Origin: Tethya wilhelma
Taxonomy: Eukaryota; Porifera; Demospongiae; Tethyida; Tethyidae
Direction: 5' to 3'
Length of the DNA: 64,000 nucleotides
NCBI GenBank assembly: GCA_964030475.1
Contig: CAXIPT010000002.1
Coordinates: 3,845,959 to 3,909,958, forward strand
The notes beneath the pieces are model-generated. The model did not search any database. It was given only the letters and a program-made list of their open reading frames with translations, and was not told the DNA's origin. Of the stretch, positions 61,332-64,000 are shown piece after piece; positions within the stretch are counted from its first letter, which is position 1, and each line of letters begins with the position of its first letter. A program made the translations under genes and the position numbers.

Positions 61332-63233
61332 ACTGGAAAATGCAGGCAAGTGGAAACAAACACGAGCACGAGCACAAACGCGAAAAGGGTAATGGTCTTT
61401 AACACTTTTAACAAAAAATACAATACAGTCTGGAGTACATACAAGATTGTACGGTCTACAATACAATCTAGAGTTCATACAAGATTGCAGCATGCAGAGA
61501 GTGTTCGGTTTTGAATCAACAATTTTTTAATAATATTAAATATGAGTTTGATGCAAGCTTGAGGTCTAGTTGCAGTCTTTAATTAACCCCGAACACTCGG
61601 TCAAGTAAAATCTTGTGCTCTGAAAGAAAGTTGAAGTTAGTTGAGACAGGAAGATAATTTAAAAGATGCATGAGGATTAAAATTGTTGAAGTTTGGCAAA
61701 ACGCAGATTTTCCATGGGTGGTAATAGACGTTTCTTCAGTTGCCACTATATATGAGGGTTGTTAAAGATGACATATTCCTTGTGTTGTAAAACAGTATCA
61801 TCAGGCGGTGGAAGAGGCTTCTTGCTACTGTCTCTACTGATGATACCCTTACATTCATTACAAGAAGATACATTTCCAAAAATCTTCATCAACCAGAATG
61901 GTGTTTCAACAGATGTTGATCAGTTTGCAATAGTTGTGGGCTGGGAAAGGTGCAGCTGCAGAAATGGGGATTAAAGAAGGAGGAGTGCTAACATATGATC
62001 CAATTCCACCTATCTGTCGTTACGTACTCTCCTACTCTATGGTACTCTATGATGACCATCCTTCTCACATCTGGACTTGCTTGAAGGGAATTAATAGTAC
62101 TGTTTCCACACACGATAAGTTGATTCATCTGCAGAAGCTATATCAGAGCCCAAAATCTTCATGAAGCCTTCCTCATCAACAGAACACCACTTATGGAAAC
62201 TTCCTTTCCATTTCCAGACACCCATGTCATCACTTAGTAGATCTCTATGGGATCCAAAACTAAGTTCATATTAACAATGAAGACTAAATTGATGTCAACT
62301 CCAAATGGAACTCGAGAGGAGATATCACTGCATTAACTTAACAGAATGTTAGACCTTCTTGTGTAGTCAGAAGTTTGTCAGGGTGAGAGAAAATCGAGAA
62401 ATCACTCAATCCATGGAGCATTTGTAAATCTTCATCAACAGGCGTAGCTCAGGGACTGCAAGTAAATAAAACTAAGTACCTAAGCCATTCACTGATAAAA
62501 TATCCAAAACCTCAAAACAAAAGAACAATGCGTTTTGTATGTTTCTTAGTGACCCCTGGCAATGAATTTTGACCTCTGGCGATGTATACAGGTTCTTTCC
62601 ATATACCAGGCAGCCATATTACTTACCTTTTTTTGATTGGTGATTTCTTGATATCAGTCACACGAACAAACTTAGGGGCAGTTGCTTCACTCTTGCATGT
62701 CATTATCAATCAGATATAGTTCCAAAACTCACTCTTAAATAAACAAACCAAAAACTAGTCACACACACTTCACACTATACAACAAGTGTTAGGCTAATCG
62801 GGCCCTTCTGACAAAGCTAGCCAACTATTCTTTCTTTACCTTTCACCACGAATACTTGCTGATGAACACTCAGGGATAACACTTGTAACAACAACATCGC
62901 TATCTGAGTCTGACACGATCCTGGAGAAATTTCCATACTTATAGTATAGGGACCGTCATACAATTTTTCATGACTTTACCTACTTGAGGGGTCTTTTTGA
63001 TGTCTTAATCATGACAGAGCTCTCCTCGTCCGAAGAATCTATCTTTTAGTGGCAGTGTAGCAGTTTACACCATCTATGGTGACAGTCAAAAATTTCTCCG
63101 TTCAGCTCAGTATGAACAGCCATACCATGTGGTATCACTGGTAAACTGCGCATGCTCAGACCAAAGCAGAGACCGCACCCAGCGCTTTCGCGTTTGTGCT
63201 CGTATTTGTTTTTGCGTGCCCGGGTTTTCCAGT
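61332..63233. mobile_element. Candidate 1.9-kb TIR element flanked by TA
   Basis: ACTGGAAAA at the left is matched by TTTTCCAGT at the right, with TA outside both. The arms continue for about 55 bp (AAACAAA.ACGAGCAC, GAGCACAAACGCGAAA). TA flanks fit Tc1/mariner-type insertion. Two small open frames inside (61759-61974, 61934-62164) have no recognised motif. It lies in the likely kinase intron. Confidence 0.6.
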
Positions 63234-63382
63234 TACACCTATTGCGGCCAGGAAAAAAGGTAATATATCATGCTTTAAATTTTGTACTCTATAGTAGACA
63301 GAGGACTTTAGTAGAACTAGTATTGTAGAGATATGTAATCTGGAAATTTTTGAAAGCAATAATTTGCATTCAAAAGACTTAC
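63234..63382. other. Kinase intron sequence
   Basis: Short stretch between the right end of the TIR element and the kinase exon donor. Nothing else recognised. Confidence 0.4.
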
Positions 63383-63547
63383 TTGATAAAACACAATGAC
63401 AGAAAGTGATCAGCATGTTCAGAGCAATGAGGAGGGAGATCAGGTCGTGTATCTTCGGTTGCTATCTTAAACATTGCAGCAGTTGGCTCTAGTTCATACC
63501 ATGGTGGATGGCATTTGAGCATTTCTACCACTGTGGCTCCCAAACTC
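63383..63547 (-). CDS. MAP3K (MEKK2/3-like) kinase exon, partial gene
   Basis: A 165-nt exon with acceptor TTCAG at 63548-63552 and donor GTAAGT at 63382. It encodes (W)SLGATVVEMLKCHPPWYELE, AAMFKIATEDTRPDLPPHCS and EHADHFLSLCFIK, kinase subdomains IX-X, closest in my memory to MEKK2/3-type MAP3Ks. The upstream catalytic exons must lie beyond position 64000; the last exon is probably at 59607-59667. Confidence 0.82.
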
Positions 63548-64000
63548 CTGAAGGAAATAAAAATTAAGTCACACAAAACATTGACAGGAATGGTCACATT
63601 ATGAAAGGAAAGTAAATGGCTTTAGTAATAATACACAAACTTCTGCTCAGCAAGACTAAGGAGAAAACAAACTACTTATACTCATAATTGTGATTGTGGC
63701 CTTGTTACTTAGGAACTTAGCACCATGCATGAGACTGAAGTTATAACACATTTAAGTAGGCTTGTACTTAACTACACAGTTATTTCAAAGTTCATAGATA
63801 GACTATCACTGTCCATCCCAGCTTCACAATCATCTGTCTCACTGGAAGAGGGCTCCTCAAAGGAAGATAAAGCCACAGAGCCTCCTGATTATACATTTAG
63901 AAACTCTAGAATGACACAATTCACTCATTATTCCTCCTCAGCTAACTATGGCTAGTACATATTGAGTGTAAATGACACAGTTCGCTCATTATTCCTCCTC
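63548..64000. other. Probable kinase intron with a short direct repeat
   Basis: AATGACACA.TTC.CTCATTA and TTCCTCCTC occur at about 63911-63939 and again at about 63971-64000, at the window end. No exon recognised. Confidence 0.45.

Overview
The window is eukaryotic and almost certainly from a siliceous sponge (demosponge). Genes are split by short GT-AG introns. Two tandem genes encode silicatein-type proteins, which are cathepsin L relatives with Ser in place of the catalytic Cys. The DNA is AT-rich and full of dinucleotide microsatellites, tRNA-derived SINE-like elements and small inverted-repeat elements. All exon models were joined by eye from splice sites and reading-frame phase; no alignment or transcript was available.

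Layout. (1) 575-3657, minus: an 8-exon gene for a secreted CUB-domain protein. (2) 5758-13381: two silicatein-family genes (plus), then a tandem duplication of about 1 kb that copied the last two silicatein exons and the last exon of the neighbouring RPS24 gene; intact RPS24 (minus) ends the block at 14183. (3) 15344-22941, plus: four related small ankyrin-repeat genes and one ankyrin plus death-domain gene with a one-base frame break. A stray copy of the eIF4E last exon lies between them. (4) 23330-25412, minus: eIF4E, 8 exons. (5) 26704-28453, minus: N-sulfoglucosamine sulfohydrolase (SGSH/sulfamidase), 2 exons. (6) 28859-48706, minus: four copies of a large gene encoding a signal peptide, an Asn-rich beta-helix-type ectodomain, a Cys-rich region, about ten membrane segments and a tail ending in a sorting-type motif. 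Only the first copy is intact; the others carry an 8-base deletion, a rearrangement, and a truncation with stops. (7) 48707-64000: repeat-rich DNA with a decayed transposon-type gene, a 2.5-kb terminal-inverted-repeat element, exon-like tandem repeats, an inverted scrap of the large gene family, and two exons of a MAP3K-like kinase whose 5' end lies beyond the window.

The genes do not form one pathway. Housekeeping genes (RPS24, eIF4E, SGSH) sit among lineage-specific families that grow by local duplication: silicateins, short ankyrin proteins and the beta-helix/multi-TM family. The most notable content is the silicatein pair with duplicated 3' exons, the beta-helix/multi-TM cluster, the short ankyrin family with its C-terminal signature, and several small mobile-element families with recognisable ends and target duplications.
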